A stretch of 64,000 bases of DNA, from assembly GCF_001296045.1 (NCBI RefSeq), contig NZ_LJHS01000005.1:496001-560000 (forward strand). Reading direction: 5' to 3'. Source of the stretch: Rhizobium sp. AAP43. Lineage in GTDB: Bacteria > Pseudomonadota > Alphaproteobacteria > Rhizobiales > Rhizobiaceae. A program made the translations under genes and the position numbers. This document shows, one piece after another, positions 46,354 to 55,685 of the stretch (its first letter is position 1; each line of letters begins with the position of its first letter). Under the pieces are notes generated by a model. It was not told where the DNA came from. It saw nothing but the letters and a program-made list of their open reading frames with translations, and did not search any database.

Positions 46354-46897
46354 CTAGGGCACTTTCGAAGGCTCGGCTGGCATAGTCGAAGGCGGTGTTG
46401 GCCCATGCCGCAGCTGCCTGCTGGTCATATACGCACACTCTCTCCATACGCGACGAAAACGCGGGCCAGTTCGAAAGGTTCCGTGCCTGGGAAAAAAGAT
46501 GTCTGGCTGCGAAGCAGTCGGTGTAGCCGAGTTTTTCCGCCCGTTTGGCAAGCAGGCGGGCGCCAAGCGCCGAGCCTTCCAGAACATAGAGCAGTCCGAG
46601 CAGGCCGTTGCCGGGCGGCGGTGCAAATGGATGCATCGGTTCCGGAATGTCCAGGTCGAGATCGGTGAGGTCCTGGCGCATTTCCCGGTCATAGATCCCG
46701 GGGCGCCAGTCTTCCAGTTCAACCGGCATTGCCTGGGTGCCGAGCCAGGCATCGATTGGCAGGCGAAAACGGGCCATGCCGACGAGATAGCGGCGATAGG
46801 CCTGCTCGCTATCGAAATCGCCGATGAGATCGTCAAGCGATTGGTGCGCTGCGGCGGTGGCCTGTTTCAACTGGTTGCGACGGGAAGGGAGGTCCAT
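46331..46897 (-). CDS. bphO: Heme oxygenase BphO
   Basis: The 188-residue enzyme opens heme to biliverdin, the phytochrome chromophore. Features are TAAAHQSLDDLIGDFDSEQA with the proximal His near residue 18, and the GNGLLGLLYVLEGSALGARL stretch of the distal helix. ATG 46897 follows AAGGACG. Being upstream of and overlapping bphP, it forms a bphO-bphP operon that makes the holoprotein. Short for a heme oxygenase but normal for this bacteriophytochrome-linked class. Confidence 0.93.
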   Translation of the reverse strand: MDLPSRRNQLKQATAAAHQSLDDLIGDFDSEQAYRRYLVGMARFRLPIDAWLGTQAMPVELEDWRPGIYDREMRQDLTDLDLDIPEPMHPFAPPPGNGLLGLLYVLEGSALGARLLAKRAEKLGYTDCFAARHLFSQARNLSNWPAFSSRMERVCVYDQQAAAAWANTAFDYASRAFESALDATLRNR

Positions 46898-47122
46898 GGG
46901 CGTCCTTGCTTTGGGGCGCCATGTTACGCGCTATCGTGCCTGCAATACAACCGTCTCAAAAAGAGGGGAGATCCGAACCCTGGTGCGCCGGGTCGCTTTT
47001 ACCCCTGCCGCCTACGTCAAACGACGTATACGGTTTTGCGACGCAGCATCCGATAGTCCCCTTCAGCAACGGTTAACTCTCATTAACCGACCGGTTGCAA
47101 ACAAGAAGAGGGGTTCACGACA

Positions 47123-48412
47123 ATGACTTTGAAGATGAAGCTCACAGGCGCGCTGCTGGGCGCCATGCTGTCGACGACAGCCTTCCACGGCGCGCTTGCC
47201 GCTGATGACACGATCAAGATCGGCGTTCTCCACTCGCTGTCCGGCACGATGGCGATTTCCGAGACGACGCTTAAAGACGCCATGCTGATGCTCATTGAAG
47301 AGCAGAACAAGAAGGGTGGCGTTCTTGGCAAGAAGCTTGAAGCGGTCGTCGTCGACCCGGCTTCCGACTGGCCGCTGTTTGCCGAAAAGGCGCGCGAGCT
47401 GATCGAAAAGGACAAGGTTGCTGCCGTTTTCGGTTGCTGGACCTCGTCTTCGCGCAAATCCGTTCTGCCGGTTTTCGAAGAGCTGAATTCGATCCTCTTC
47501 TATCCCGTCCAGTACGAGGGTGAAGAATCCTCGCGCAACATCTTCTACACGGGTGCCGCTCCGAACCAGCAGGCGATCCCGGCCGTCGACTACCTGGCTG
47601 AAAACGAAGGCGTCGAGCGCTGGGTTCTCGCCGGTACCGACTATGTCTACCCGCAGACCACGAACAAGATCCTCAAAGCCTATCTGATGTCCAAGGGCGT
47701 TGCCGAAGAAGACATCATGATCAACTACACGCCGTTCGGTCATTCCGACTGGCAGACCATCGTTTCTGACATCAAGAAGTTCGGCTCGGCAGGCAAGAAG
47801 ACAGCCGTCGTCTCGACGATCAATGGTGACGCGAACGTGCCGTTCTACAAGGAACTCGGCAACCAGGGCATCAAGGCTGAAGACATTCCGGTCGTCGCCT
47901 TCTCCGTCGGGGAAGAAGAACTCGCCGGTCTCGACACGGCACCGCTGGTCGGCCATCTCGCCGCCTGGAACTACTTCCAGTCCGTCGATGCCGACGTCAA
48001 TGCCGAGTTCATCGAAACCTGGCACGCCTTCACCAAGAACGACAAGCGCGTGACCAACGACCCGATGGAAGCCGCCTATATCGGCTTCAACGCCTGGGTT
48101 AAGGCTGTCGAGGCTGCCGGCACCACCGACACCGACGCCGTTCTCGACTCGATTATCGGCGTTTCCGTTCCGAACCTGTCGGGCGGCACCTCCACCGTCA
48201 TGCCGAACCACCACATCACCAAGCCGGTGCTGATCGGTGAAATCCAGGCCGACGGCCAGTTCGAAATCGTCCAGCAGACTCCGGCTGTCGTCGGTGACGA
48301 ATGGTCGGATTACCTGCCGGACTCGAAGGACCTGATCTCCGATTGGCGCAAGCCGATGGAATGCGGCAACTTCAACGTTGCCACCGGCAAGTGCGGCGGC
48401 AAGGGTAGCTGA
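47123..48412 (+). CDS. urtA: Urea ABC transporter substrate-binding protein UrtA
   Basis: A 429-residue periplasmic binding protein with a signal peptide (MTLKMKLTGALLGAMLSTTA, cleavage near ALA-AD). The mature part matches the UrtA group: IKIGVLHSLSGTMAISETTL, FGCWTSSSRKSVLPVFEELN and LFYPVQYEGEESSRNIFYTG. Urea uptake in nitrogen limitation is the expected role. ATG 47123 follows AGAGGGGTTCACGAC. First gene of urtABCDE; a mosaic repeat separates it from urtB. Codon use is strongly biased, suggesting high expression. Confidence 0.97.
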   Translation: MTLKMKLTGALLGAMLSTTAFHGALAADDTIKIGVLHSLSGTMAISETTLKDAMLMLIEEQNKKGGVLGKKLEAVVVDPASDWPLFAEKARELIEKDKVAAVFGCWTSSSRKSVLPVFEELNSILFYPVQYEGEESSRNIFYTGAAPNQQAIPAVDYLAENEGVERWVLAGTDYVYPQTTNKILKAYLMSKGVAEEDIMINYTPFGHSDWQTIVSDIKKFGSAGKKTAVVSTINGDANVPFYKELGNQGIKAEDIPVVAFSVGEEELAGLDTAPLVGHLAAWNYFQSVDADVNAEFIETWHAFTKNDKRVTNDPMEAAYIGFNAWVKAVEAAGTTDTDAVLDSIIGVSVPNLSGGTSTVMPNHHITKPVLIGEIQADGQFEIVQQTPAVVGDEWSDYLPDSKDLISDWRKPMECGNFNVATGKCGGKGS

Positions 48413-48419
48413 TAATCCC

Positions 48420-48556
48420 CTTCTCCCTTCAGGGAGAAGGTGGTCCGAAGGACACAGTGCAACACGTTGCGCTCGTGATGAGGGGGAGGCGAAGCCTTAC
48501 GGCTCCCCCTCATCGCCTTGCATCCGCTCGACACTTCTCCCCGCGAGGGAGAAGAG
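48420..48556. repeat. Mosaic palindromic element between urtA and urtB
   Basis: Three hairpin units in 137 bases: CTTCTCCCT/AGGGAGAAG at 48420-48439, a 12-base-pair stem GATGAGGGGGAG/CTCCCCCTCATC at 48477-48514, and CTTCTCCC/GGGAGAAG at 48534-48554. The first is 7 bases past the urtA stop and could stabilise the urtA transcript or attenuate readthrough. The style matches RIME-type repeats of rhizobial genomes; exact family is inferred. Confidence 0.75.
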
Positions 48557-48607
48557 GGAGCAAGCCGCAATCACCGATTTTCTGGTGGGCGACGGGGGAC
48601 TGCCATC

Positions 48608-50212
48608 ATGATACATCGAATTCTCACACTGCTTTTCATCCTCCTTGCCTTCGCCGCGCCGTCCATGGCGCAGAGCGATCCGCGCGAACTTCTCAACGCG
48701 CTCGGCAAGGCTAATTTCAAGCAGGCCGAAGAGCTGCTCGGGCAGATCGCGGCAACCGCCGATCCGCGCGTCGCGCCAGCCCTTGAGGCCTTTGCCGAGG
48801 GCGATCTCTACGCCCGCAAATCCGACGGCGCCGTTTTCATCACCAAGGCTGCCGGTCGCAACCTTTCGGTCATCGATCCGCTCTCGGGCGAGGTGGTGGG
48901 CGAGGAGGCGAAGGGCGCTCTCACCAAGGTCAAGGTCAACAACACCCTGCGCCGGGCCATCCGTTCTGCGCTCGGCGGTCTGACATTGCTCAGCCCTGAC
49001 CGCACCGTCCGCTTGACGGCGGCCCAGTCGGTCCTGCAGTCGCCAAGCGCGGAAAATCTCGACCTGGTCGAGGCAGCCCTTGCCAAGGAAACAGACAAGG
49101 AAGTCAAGGCACGCATGGAAGAGGCGCGGGCCGTCTCGGTGCTTGCTTCGGATCGTTCGGCAGACGAGAAGCGCGCGGCGATCGAGACGGTTGCTTCGCT
49201 TGGCGGTCGGGAAGCGATCGGCATCCTGATGTCGGTATCTGCGACCATCGATGAGAGCCTGAAGCCCGATCTCGATGCGGCCATCGAGGGCATCGAAAGC
49301 AGTCTGCTGTTTTGGGATATGGGCCAGAATGTCTGGTATGGCGTCTCGCTTGGTTCCGTCCTTCTGCTCGCCGCCATCGGTCTTGCCATCACATTTGGCG
49401 TGATGGGCATCATCAACATGGCGCATGGCGAGATGGTGATGATCGGGGCCTATTCCACCTTCATGGTGCAGCAGGTGATCCGCACGAACTATCCCGGCCT
49501 GTTCGACTGGTCGCTGGCGATTGCGCTGCCGGTCGCCTTTCTGGTCACTGCAGCCGTCGGCCTCGTGATCGAACGCGGCGTCATCCGTTTCCTCTATGGC
49601 CGGCCGCTCGAAACCCTGCTCGCCACCTGGGGGATTTCGCTCATCCTGCAGCAGACGATCCGCTCGATCTTCGGTCCAACCAACCAGGAAGTCGGCAATC
49701 CCTCCTGGATGTCCGGTTCCTTTGCGCTTGGTGGCCTCACCATCACCTGGAACCGCATGTGGATCGTGCTGTTCTCGCTCACCATCTTCTTTGCGCTTCT
49801 TGCCCTGATGAAAAAGTCATCCTTCGGCCTGCAGATGCGGGCCGTCACCCAGAACCGGCGGATGGCTTCCTCGATGGGCATCCGCACGCCCTGGGTCGAT
49901 GCCTTCACCTTCGCGCTCGGCTCAGGCATCGCCGGCATTGCCGGTGTGGCGCTCAGCCAGATCGATAATGTCAGCCCGAACCTTGGTCAGTCCTACATCA
50001 TCGACAGTTTCATGGTCGTGGTCTTTGGCGGGGTTGGCAATCTCTGGGGTACCTTTGTCGGCGCGCTGTCGCTCGGCATCCTCAACAAGTTCCTCGAACC
50101 CTCGGTCGGGGCCGTGCTTGGCAAGATCCTCGTGCTCGTCCTGATCATTCTCTTCATCCAGAAACGTCCGCGCGGCCTGTTCGCGCTCAAGGGAAGGGCG
50201 GTGGAAGCATGA
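48608..50212 (+). CDS. urtB: Urea ABC transporter permease UrtB
   Basis: A 534-residue protein: signal-like N-terminus, a periplasmic HEAT-like helical region to about residue 230 (AQSDPRELLNALGKANFKQA; LAKETDKEVKARMEEARAVS), then the LivH-like permease core (LLLAAIGLAITFGVMGIINM, AHGEMVMIGAYSTFMVQQV, FGGVGNLWGTFVGALSLGI). The periplasmic extension is diagnostic of UrtB over LivH. ATG 48608 follows GACGGGGGAC; upstream codons lie in the repeat. It overlaps urtC by four bases. Confidence 0.95.
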   Translation: MIHRILTLLFILLAFAAPSMAQSDPRELLNALGKANFKQAEELLGQIAATADPRVAPALEAFAEGDLYARKSDGAVFITKAAGRNLSVIDPLSGEVVGEEAKGALTKVKVNNTLRRAIRSALGGLTLLSPDRTVRLTAAQSVLQSPSAENLDLVEAALAKETDKEVKARMEEARAVSVLASDRSADEKRAAIETVASLGGREAIGILMSVSATIDESLKPDLDAAIEGIESSLLFWDMGQNVWYGVSLGSVLLLAAIGLAITFGVMGIINMAHGEMVMIGAYSTFMVQQVIRTNYPGLFDWSLAIALPVAFLVTAAVGLVIERGVIRFLYGRPLETLLATWGISLILQQTIRSIFGPTNQEVGNPSWMSGSFALGGLTITWNRMWIVLFSLTIFFALLALMKKSSFGLQMRAVTQNRRMASSMGIRTPWVDAFTFALGSGIAGIAGVALSQIDNVSPNLGQSYIIDSFMVVVFGGVGNLWGTFVGALSLGILNKFLEPSVGAVLGKILVLVLIILFIQKRPRGLFALKGRAVEA

Positions 50213-51375
50213 TTAGCGGCTTCATCCTGCGTGCACTCGAAGGCAAGATCCTCATCGCTGCCGGTCTTCTCCTCGCCTTTGCGCTGCTTGTTCCAGCGCT
50301 CAACCTGCTCACGCCGGTCGACAGCCCGCTGCATGTGCCGACCTACATCATGTCGCTGCTTGGCAAGTATCTTTGCTATGCGCTGCTCGCGCTCGCCCTC
50401 GATCTGGTCTGGGGCTATTGCGGCATTCTCTCGCTCGGCCACGGCGCCTTCTTCGCGCTCGGCGGTTATGCCATGGGCATGTATCTCATGCGCCAGATCG
50501 GTTCGCGCGGCGTCTATGGCGATCCCATTCTGCCCGACTTCATGGTCTTCCTGAACTGGAAGGAATTGCCGTGGTTCTGGTACGGCATGGATTCCTTTCC
50601 CGTCGCCATGGCCATGGTCCTGATCGTGCCGGGGCTGCTCGCCTTCGTCTTCGGCTGGTTCGCCTTTCGCTCTCGCGTCAACGGCGTCTATCTGTCGATC
50701 ATCACCCAGGCGATGACCTATGCGCTGCTTCTTGCCTTCTTCCGCAATGACATGGGTTTTGGCGGCAACAACGGTCTGACAGACTATAAGGAAATCCTCG
50801 GTTTCTCCGTTCAGGCGGATGGCACGCGCGCAGTGCTCTTTGCCCTCTCGGCGATCTTCCTCGCGCTTTGCCTGGTCATCGCCTCGGCCATCACCCGGTC
50901 CAAGTTCGGCAAGGTGCTGGTCGGGGTGCGCGATGCCGAAAGCCGCGTGCGCTTCCTCGGCTACCGGGTCGAGAACATCAAGCTCTTCACCTTCGTCGTC
51001 TCGGCGATGATGGCGGGCATTGCCGGTGCGCTGTTCGTGCCGCAGGTTGGCATCATCAATCCCGGCGAATTTGCGCCGGCCAATTCCATCGAAGTCGTCG
51101 TGTGGACGGCCGTCGGCGGGCGCGGCACGCTGATCGGGCCGATCATCGGCGCGATCCTGGTGAATGTCGGCAAAAGCTATTTCACCGGCGCCTTTCCGGA
51201 TCTTTGGCTGTTTGCGCTCGGCGCCCTCTTCATCGGCGTCACGCTCTTCCTGCCCAAGGGCATTGTCGGCACGGTGCAGCAATATCTCGCCCGTCGGAAG
51301 GATTATGCGGCTGCCGCAAAGGCGGATGCCGCCAATGACGCCGACCCAAAGGCAACCCCGGTAGCGGCGGAGTGA
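50209..51375 (+). CDS. urtC: Urea ABC transporter permease UrtC
   Basis: The 388-residue permease shows LivM-like motifs: ALALDLVWGYCGILSLGHGA, FFALGGYAMGMYLMRQIG, GKVLVGVRDAESRVRFLGYR and the GRGTLIGPIIGAILVNVGKS loop. It starts in the urtB stop codon (ATGA overlap) and is followed four bases later by urtD. Length is normal. Confidence 0.96.
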   Translation: MISGFILRALEGKILIAAGLLLAFALLVPALNLLTPVDSPLHVPTYIMSLLGKYLCYALLALALDLVWGYCGILSLGHGAFFALGGYAMGMYLMRQIGSRGVYGDPILPDFMVFLNWKELPWFWYGMDSFPVAMAMVLIVPGLLAFVFGWFAFRSRVNGVYLSIITQAMTYALLLAFFRNDMGFGGNNGLTDYKEILGFSVQADGTRAVLFALSAIFLALCLVIASAITRSKFGKVLVGVRDAESRVRFLGYRVENIKLFTFVVSAMMAGIAGALFVPQVGIINPGEFAPANSIEVVVWTAVGGRGTLIGPIIGAILVNVGKSYFTGAFPDLWLFALGALFIGVTLFLPKGIVGTVQQYLARRKDYAAAAKADAANDADPKATPVAAE

Positions 51376-51379
51376 TCAG

Positions 51380-52135
51380 ATGAGCGACCGGACCACCACA
51401 AGCCTGCTCTATCTCAACGGTGTCTCCGTCTCCTTCGACGGCTTCAAGGCGCTGAATTCTCTGTCCTTCATCGTCGAGCCCGGCGAACTGCGTGCCATCA
51501 TCGGCCCGAACGGGGCCGGCAAGACGACGATGATGGACATCATCACCGGCAAGACCCGACCCGACAGCGGCGAGGTGTTCTTCGACGGCGGCAAGATCGA
51601 TCTCACAAGCAAAGACGAGGCGGAGATTGCCCAACTCGGCATTGGCCGGAAGTTCCAGAAGCCGACCGTGTTTGAGAGCCACACTGTCTGGGACAATCTC
51701 GAACTCGCGCTCAATCGCAAGCGCGGCGTCTTCGCCACCCTGTTCTACAGCCTGACCGCTGCCGACAAGGCCCGGATAGAGGAGATCCTCGATACGATAC
51801 GGCTGACCTCTCGCGCCCAGGATCTCGCTGCCAATCTCAGCCATGGCCAGAAGCAGTGGCTGGAGATCGGCATGCTGCTCGCCCAGGAGCCGAAGCTTCT
51901 GCTTGTCGACGAGCCGGTCGCCGGCATGACGGATGCGGAGACGGCCGAGACGGCCATTCTGCTCAAGGAAATCGCCAAGACCCGCTCGGTGGTCGTTGTC
52001 GAACACGACATGGGCTTCATCCGCGAACTTGGCGTCAAGGTCACGTGCCTGGCCGAAGGCTCGGTGCTGGCCGAAGGGTCAATCGATTTCGTCTCGAATG
52101 ACCAGAAGGTCATCGAGAACTATCTCGGGCGGTGA
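51380..52135 (+). CDS. urtD: Urea ABC transporter ATPase UrtD
   Basis: The 251-residue ATPase has Walker A GPNGAGKTTMMD, signature NLSHGQKQWLEIGMLL and Walker B LLLVDEPVAGMTDAET. The KFQKPTVFESHTVWDNLELA stretch is typical of UrtD. It follows urtC by four bases and precedes a large inverted-repeat element before urtE. Confidence 0.96.
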   Translation: MSDRTTTSLLYLNGVSVSFDGFKALNSLSFIVEPGELRAIIGPNGAGKTTMMDIITGKTRPDSGEVFFDGGKIDLTSKDEAEIAQLGIGRKFQKPTVFESHTVWDNLELALNRKRGVFATLFYSLTAADKARIEEILDTIRLTSRAQDLAANLSHGQKQWLEIGMLLAQEPKLLLVDEPVAGMTDAETAETAILLKEIAKTRSVVVVEHDMGFIRELGVKVTCLAEGSVLAEGSIDFVSNDQKVIENYLGR

Positions 52136-52156
52136 TGATGGGTGTTTTGCCAAGCA

Positions 52157-52354
52157 TACCCCCCTCTGCCCTGCCGGGCATCTCCCCCACAAGGGGGGAG
52201 AGCGGCGCGGGGCCGGTGCTTCAATCCGAGGCCTTGCTTGCATCCATAATCCTTGGCGGACCGCAGGATGCAGCTTGGACTTCGGGGCGGGGCGAAAGCT
52301 GCGATCCATTCTCCCCCCGTGTGGGGGAGATGCCCGGCAGGGCAGAGGGGGGTA
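52157..52354. repeat. Large inverted-repeat element between urtD and urtE
   Basis: Two exact 34-base arms, 52157-52190 and 52321-52354, are inverted around about 130 bases. Each arm has its own palindrome, such as the CTCCCCCAC/AAGGGGGGAG region of the left arm. The element fills most of the 253-base gap between urtD and urtE. It looks like a RIME- or REP-type rhizobial mosaic unit. An mRNA through it would fold strongly, so urtE expression may differ from urtABCD. Confidence 0.85.
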
Positions 52355-52388
52355 ACCCCTCGCGCAAACATACCGAGGAGCCCGCACC

Positions 52389-53084
52389 ATGCTGACAGTC
52401 GACACCATCAACCTCCATTACGGCGCAGCGCAAGCTCTCCGCGGGGTTTCGATCAATGCCGAAATGGGCAAGATCACCTGCGTGCTCGGTCGAAACGGCG
52501 TCGGCAAGTCGTCGCTGCTCCGCGCCATCACCGGCCAGCATGCGGTGTCGGCGGGCACCATCACCTTCAACGGCACGAAGCTCAATGGCATGGCGCCGTT
52601 CAACCGGGCGCGCAACGGCGTGGGTTACGTGCCGCAGGGTCGAGAAATCTTTCCGCTGTTGACGGTAAAGGAAAACCTCGAGACTGGTTATGCGCCGCTT
52701 GACCGCAAGGACCGCTATATCCCCGACGACATCTTCAGCCTGTTTCCGGTGCTGGATTCGATGCTGTCGCGGCGCGGCGGGGACCTCTCTGGCGGCCAGC
52801 AGCAACAGCTCGCCATCGGTCGTGCCATGGTCACGCGGCCGAAGATCCTGGTGCTCGACGAACCGACCGAGGGTATCCAGCCATCGATCATCAAGGATAT
52901 CGGCCGGGCGATCCGTTACTTGCGCGACACCACCGGCATGGCGATCCTGCTGGTCGAGCAATATCTCGATTTCTGCCGGGAGCTTGCCGATCACGTCTAC
53001 ATCATGGATCGCGGCGAAATCGTGCATCAGGGGGCGGCCGAAACACTGGATACGCCGGAAGCGCGGCGGCACCTCACAGTGTGA
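52389..53084 (+). CDS. urtE: Urea ABC transporter ATPase UrtE
   Basis: The 231-residue ATPase has Walker A GRNGVGKSSLLR, signature DLSGGQQQQLAIGRAM and Walker B LVLDEPTEGIQPSII. The motif RRGGDLSGGQQQQLAIGRAM and the tail (QGAAETLDTPEARRHLTV) are UrtE-like. It closes the urt operon after the repeat element. Confidence 0.96.
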   Translation: MLTVDTINLHYGAAQALRGVSINAEMGKITCVLGRNGVGKSSLLRAITGQHAVSAGTITFNGTKLNGMAPFNRARNGVGYVPQGREIFPLLTVKENLETGYAPLDRKDRYIPDDIFSLFPVLDSMLSRRGGDLSGGQQQQLAIGRAMVTRPKILVLDEPTEGIQPSIIKDIGRAIRYLRDTTGMAILLVEQYLDFCRELADHVYIMDRGEIVHQGAAETLDTPEARRHLTV

Positions 53085-53184
53085 TCACAGTGCAAGGCTG
53101 TGTTGACCATTTGTTAAGCCTGACGGGTTGAAGCTGAAGGAGGGCGTGATAGTTTTCGCGCATCTGCTAACCGAAGGCACATCC

Positions 53185-54318
53185 ATGACAACCAGCGCGG
53201 TCTCTCCCAACGTGCGGGCACGCGGCGTCGTTCGCGTGGTCGCGGGTCTCTTTCTTTTCGGCTTGTCCTCTGTCGCAGCACAGGCGTCGACCGGCTGTGG
53301 TGTCGCGATCGAACCCGGTCGCCACGCGCTCACTTTCCAGTCCGGCGGGCGCGAGCGGCAGGCCGTCTATGTCATCCCGTCGAGCTATACGGGGAAGAAG
53401 AAGCTTCCGCTGGTCTTTGATTTTCACGGCTCAAACAGCAATCCGGATGTGCAACTGAAGCGCAGCCATTGGGATGAGGTGGCCGAGCGCGAAGGTTTTA
53501 TCGTCATGGCGCTGGCCGGCAGCCTCAAAGGCGAATTGCCAAACACGTATGCCTGGAACGTGCCCGGTGTGACCAAGATCGAGGGAGCCGACGACATCGC
53601 CTTTATTCGCGATGCGGTGACGCTCGCCAAGGAGCGCTTTTGCGTCGACAATGCCAAGGTCTTTGCCTCGGGTTATTCGGGCGGCGGGCGGATGCTGTCG
53701 CAGTATATCTGCAACGGATTTGCCGATTTCGCCGCTGCCGGTTTCGTCATGGGGCTTCGCGCCGGCACGCCGGAGCAGGAAAACGGGGTCTGGCGGCCAC
53801 GGCGCGAAAGCTGCAAGCCGGCAAAGCCGGTGTCGATCATCGCCTTTTCCGGCATGAAGGATCACGTCAATCCGTTTGATGGTGGTGGCAAGGACTATTG
53901 GCGCTATGGCGGCGAAGTGGCGCTGGCCCGATGGGCGGAACTCAACGGCTGTGACCGCCGTCCGGTCGCGGACGAGGGCGAGCAGGTGAATGTGTCGAGT
54001 TATGTCGGTTGCCGCGCCGGAACGAGTGTTGTGTCCTATGAGATCGCCAATGCGGATCATGCCTGGCCGGCACGCTCGGTGCTCTTCCGGCTCGCGGCGG
54101 CCAGTGGTACGGAAACCATTCGCGAGGTTGATGCGACCGACCTGATGTGGGACTTCTTCCATGGTTCGGGTGGCGAGCTGATGGCCGGCAAGGCCAAGCC
54201 GACCGCTTGCGGCAATGACAAGAACACGGCTTCGACGCTTGAAGCCGGACAGGGGAATGCGTGCAGCCAGTCCATCAAACCAGACAACAGCGTGCCCACG
54301 GTATCGGGCGCCTTGTGA
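53185..54318 (+). CDS. Secreted PHB depolymerase/LpqC-type esterase
   Basis: The 377-residue product has a signal peptide ([20 protein letters not shown]). The alpha/beta-hydrolase core shows nucleophile Ser in [12 protein letters not shown], Asp in [11 protein letters not shown] and His in [12 protein letters not shown], as in LpqC/feruloyl esterase or polyhydroxybutyrate depolymerase relatives. Substrate is unknown. ATG 53185 is preceded by GAAGGCACATCC; the open frame starts at 53128. The last 58 bases overlap ureD, which starts in another frame at 54261, so the esterase may be co-transcribed with urease. Confidence 0.87.
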   Translation: MTTSAVSPNVRARGVVRVVAGLFLFGLSSVAAQASTGCGVAIEPGRHALTFQSGGRERQAVYVIPSSYTGKKKLPLVFDFHGSNSNPDVQLKRSHWDEVAEREGFIVMALAGSLKGELPNTYAWNVPGVTKIEGADDIAFIRDAVTLAKERFCVDNAKVFASGYSGGGRMLSQYICNGFADFAAAGFVMGLRAGTPEQENGVWRPRRESCKPAKPVSIIAFSGMKDHVNPFDGGGKDYWRYGGEVALARWAELNGCDRRPVADEGEQVNVSSYVGCRAGTSVVSYEIANADHAWPARSVLFRLAAASGTETIREVDATDLMWDFFHGSGGELMAGKAKPTACGNDKNTASTLEAGQGNACSQSIKPDNSVPTVSGAL

Positions 54319-55079
54319 CAAAATCGCTCGGCGGGCGCACGCGCATCGCCGAGCTCTATCAGGAAGGGGCGGCAAAGATCCGCTTGCCTGAGAGCTTTAC
54401 CGATGAACTTGAGGCGGTGACGATCAACACCGCTGGCGGTATCACCGGCGGTGACCGCTTCGACTGGAGCTTTCGCGCCGGCCCCGGCTGTTTCATGACC
54501 GCAACGACCCAAGCCTGCGAGAAAATCTACAAGGCATCCGCCGGCACCGGCGCCATCACCACCCGGATCGAAGTCGGAGCCGGTGCCAAGTTCCATTGGC
54601 TGCCGCAGGAAAGCATTCTCTTCGACAAGGCATCACTCACCCGTCGACTCGAGGTGGACCTTGCGGCCGATGCCGAGTTCCTCGCCGTCGAGGCGATCCT
54701 GCTTGGCCGCAAGGCGATGGGCGAGGCGATGGTGGAAGGGTTTGTCGGTGACCGCTGGCGCATTCGCCGCGATGGCCGCCTGCTCCATGCCGAAGATCTG
54801 AAGCTGTCTGGGGACGTGGCCGCACTCACGGCTGAGGCGGGTGTGCTCGCGGGTCGCGTCGCCTTCGCCACGGTCTTTTATGCGGGTCCTCGGGCCGAAG
54901 CGATGCTCTGCCCAATCCGTGATCTGATCGGTGAAAATTTGGGCGGCGTAAGCCATTGGAATGGCAAGCTTGTTGCAAGGTTGAGCGCCGATGACGGCTT
55001 TGCATTGCGAAAAATCCTGATCCCGATCATTTCGGTCTTGCGCGGAGGCGCGTCTGTGCCAAAAGTCTGGAATCTCTGA
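54261..55079 (+). CDS. ureD: Urease accessory protein UreD
   Basis: The 272-residue chaperone, with UreF and UreG, delivers nickel to apo-urease. Matches: [40 protein letters not shown] and [16 protein letters not shown]. The GTG at 54261 follows AGGGGAATGC and keeps the GxGRLxTK segment present in other UreD proteins, which argues against starting at the GTG at 54315. Consequently it overlaps the esterase gene by 58 bases. First gene of the urease operon. Confidence 0.93.
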   Translation: MQPVHQTRQQRAHGIGRLVTKSLGGRTRIAELYQEGAAKIRLPESFTDELEAVTINTAGGITGGDRFDWSFRAGPGCFMTATTQACEKIYKASAGTGAITTRIEVGAGAKFHWLPQESILFDKASLTRRLEVDLAADAEFLAVEAILLGRKAMGEAMVEGFVGDRWRIRRDGRLLHAEDLKLSGDVAALTAEAGVLAGRVAFATVFYAGPRAEAMLCPIRDLIGENLGGVSHWNGKLVARLSADDGFALRKILIPIISVLRGGASVPKVWNL

Positions 55080-55101
55080 CGTCACGTCCATTGGAGCGAA
55101 C

Positions 55102-55404
55102 ATGAATCTCACCCCGCGGGAAAAGGACAAACTGCTGATCGCCATGGCTGCCATGGTGGCCCGGCGCCGGCTGGAGCGGGGCGTGAAGCTCAACTATCCC
55201 GAAGCGATCGCGCTGATCTCCGATTTCGTCGTCGAGGGCGCACGCGACGGTCGCTCGGTTGCCGAGTTGATGTCGGCCGGTGCGGCGGTCATCACGCGCG
55301 ATCAGGTGATGGAGGGGATCGCCGAAATGATCCACGACGTGCAGGTTGAGGCGACCTTCCCCGATGGCACCAAGCTCGTAACCGTCCACGAACCGATCCG
55401 CTGA
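55102..55404 (+). CDS. ureA: Urease gamma subunit UreA
   Basis: A 100-residue structural subunit of urease: [40 protein letters not shown] and [20 protein letters not shown]. Length is standard for the three-subunit bacterial enzyme. It starts 22 bases after ureD. Confidence 0.98.
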   Translation: MNLTPREKDKLLIAMAAMVARRRLERGVKLNYPEAIALISDFVVEGARDGRSVAELMSAGAAVITRDQVMEGIAEMIHDVQVEATFPDGTKLVTVHEPIR

Positions 55405-55414
55405 GGAGCCAATC

Positions 55415-55669
55415 ATGGCGCTGGAGCTTCGACCGAATTGCGAATGCTGCGATACCGATCTGCCGCCGGATAGCGTGGCGATGATCTGCAGCTTCGAATG
55501 CACCTATTGCGCCGATTGCGCCTCGGCAACGCTTGCCGGCATCTGCCCCAATTGCGGTGGTGAACTGGTGCGCCGGCCGGTGCGCCCTGCTGCCAAGCTT
55601 GCGAACAATCCGCCATCCACCAAACGTGTGCTGAAGGCGGAAGGCTGCCCGCCTTCGCGCGCCGCCTGA
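55415..55669 (+). CDS. DUF1272 zinc-ribbon-like protein between ureA and ureB
   Basis: An 84-residue protein starting [19 protein letters not shown]. Cysteines occur in CECC, CTYCADC and CPNCGGE arrangements, and the pattern matches DUF1272. It lies ten bases after ureA and 16 before ureB and is embedded in the same transcript. A metal-binding role near urease assembly is possible but undemonstrated; DUF1272 proteins also occur away from urease. Confidence 0.9.
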   Translation: MALELRPNCECCDTDLPPDSVAMICSFECTYCADCASATLAGICPNCGGELVRRPVRPAAKLANNPPSTKRVLKAEGCPPSRAA

Positions 55670-55685
55670 GAAAAGGGAGAGGTCC

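Noticed and set aside
46960-47010. Possible sigma-54 promoter (TGGTGCG...TCGC) before urtA
   Set aside because: The GG-to-GC spacing is 11 rather than 10 bases and several consensus positions are wrong.
46964-47030. tRNA-like patch reading GGGTTCGGATC on the minus strand
   Set aside because: The T-loop-like sequence has no matching T-stem, anticodon arm or acceptor, so no cloverleaf can be drawn. It may be a tRNA remnant but this cannot be supported.
48497-49426. Long antisense frame across the urtA-urtB repeat and urtB
   Set aside because: Composed partly of repeat DNA and partly of urtB shadow.
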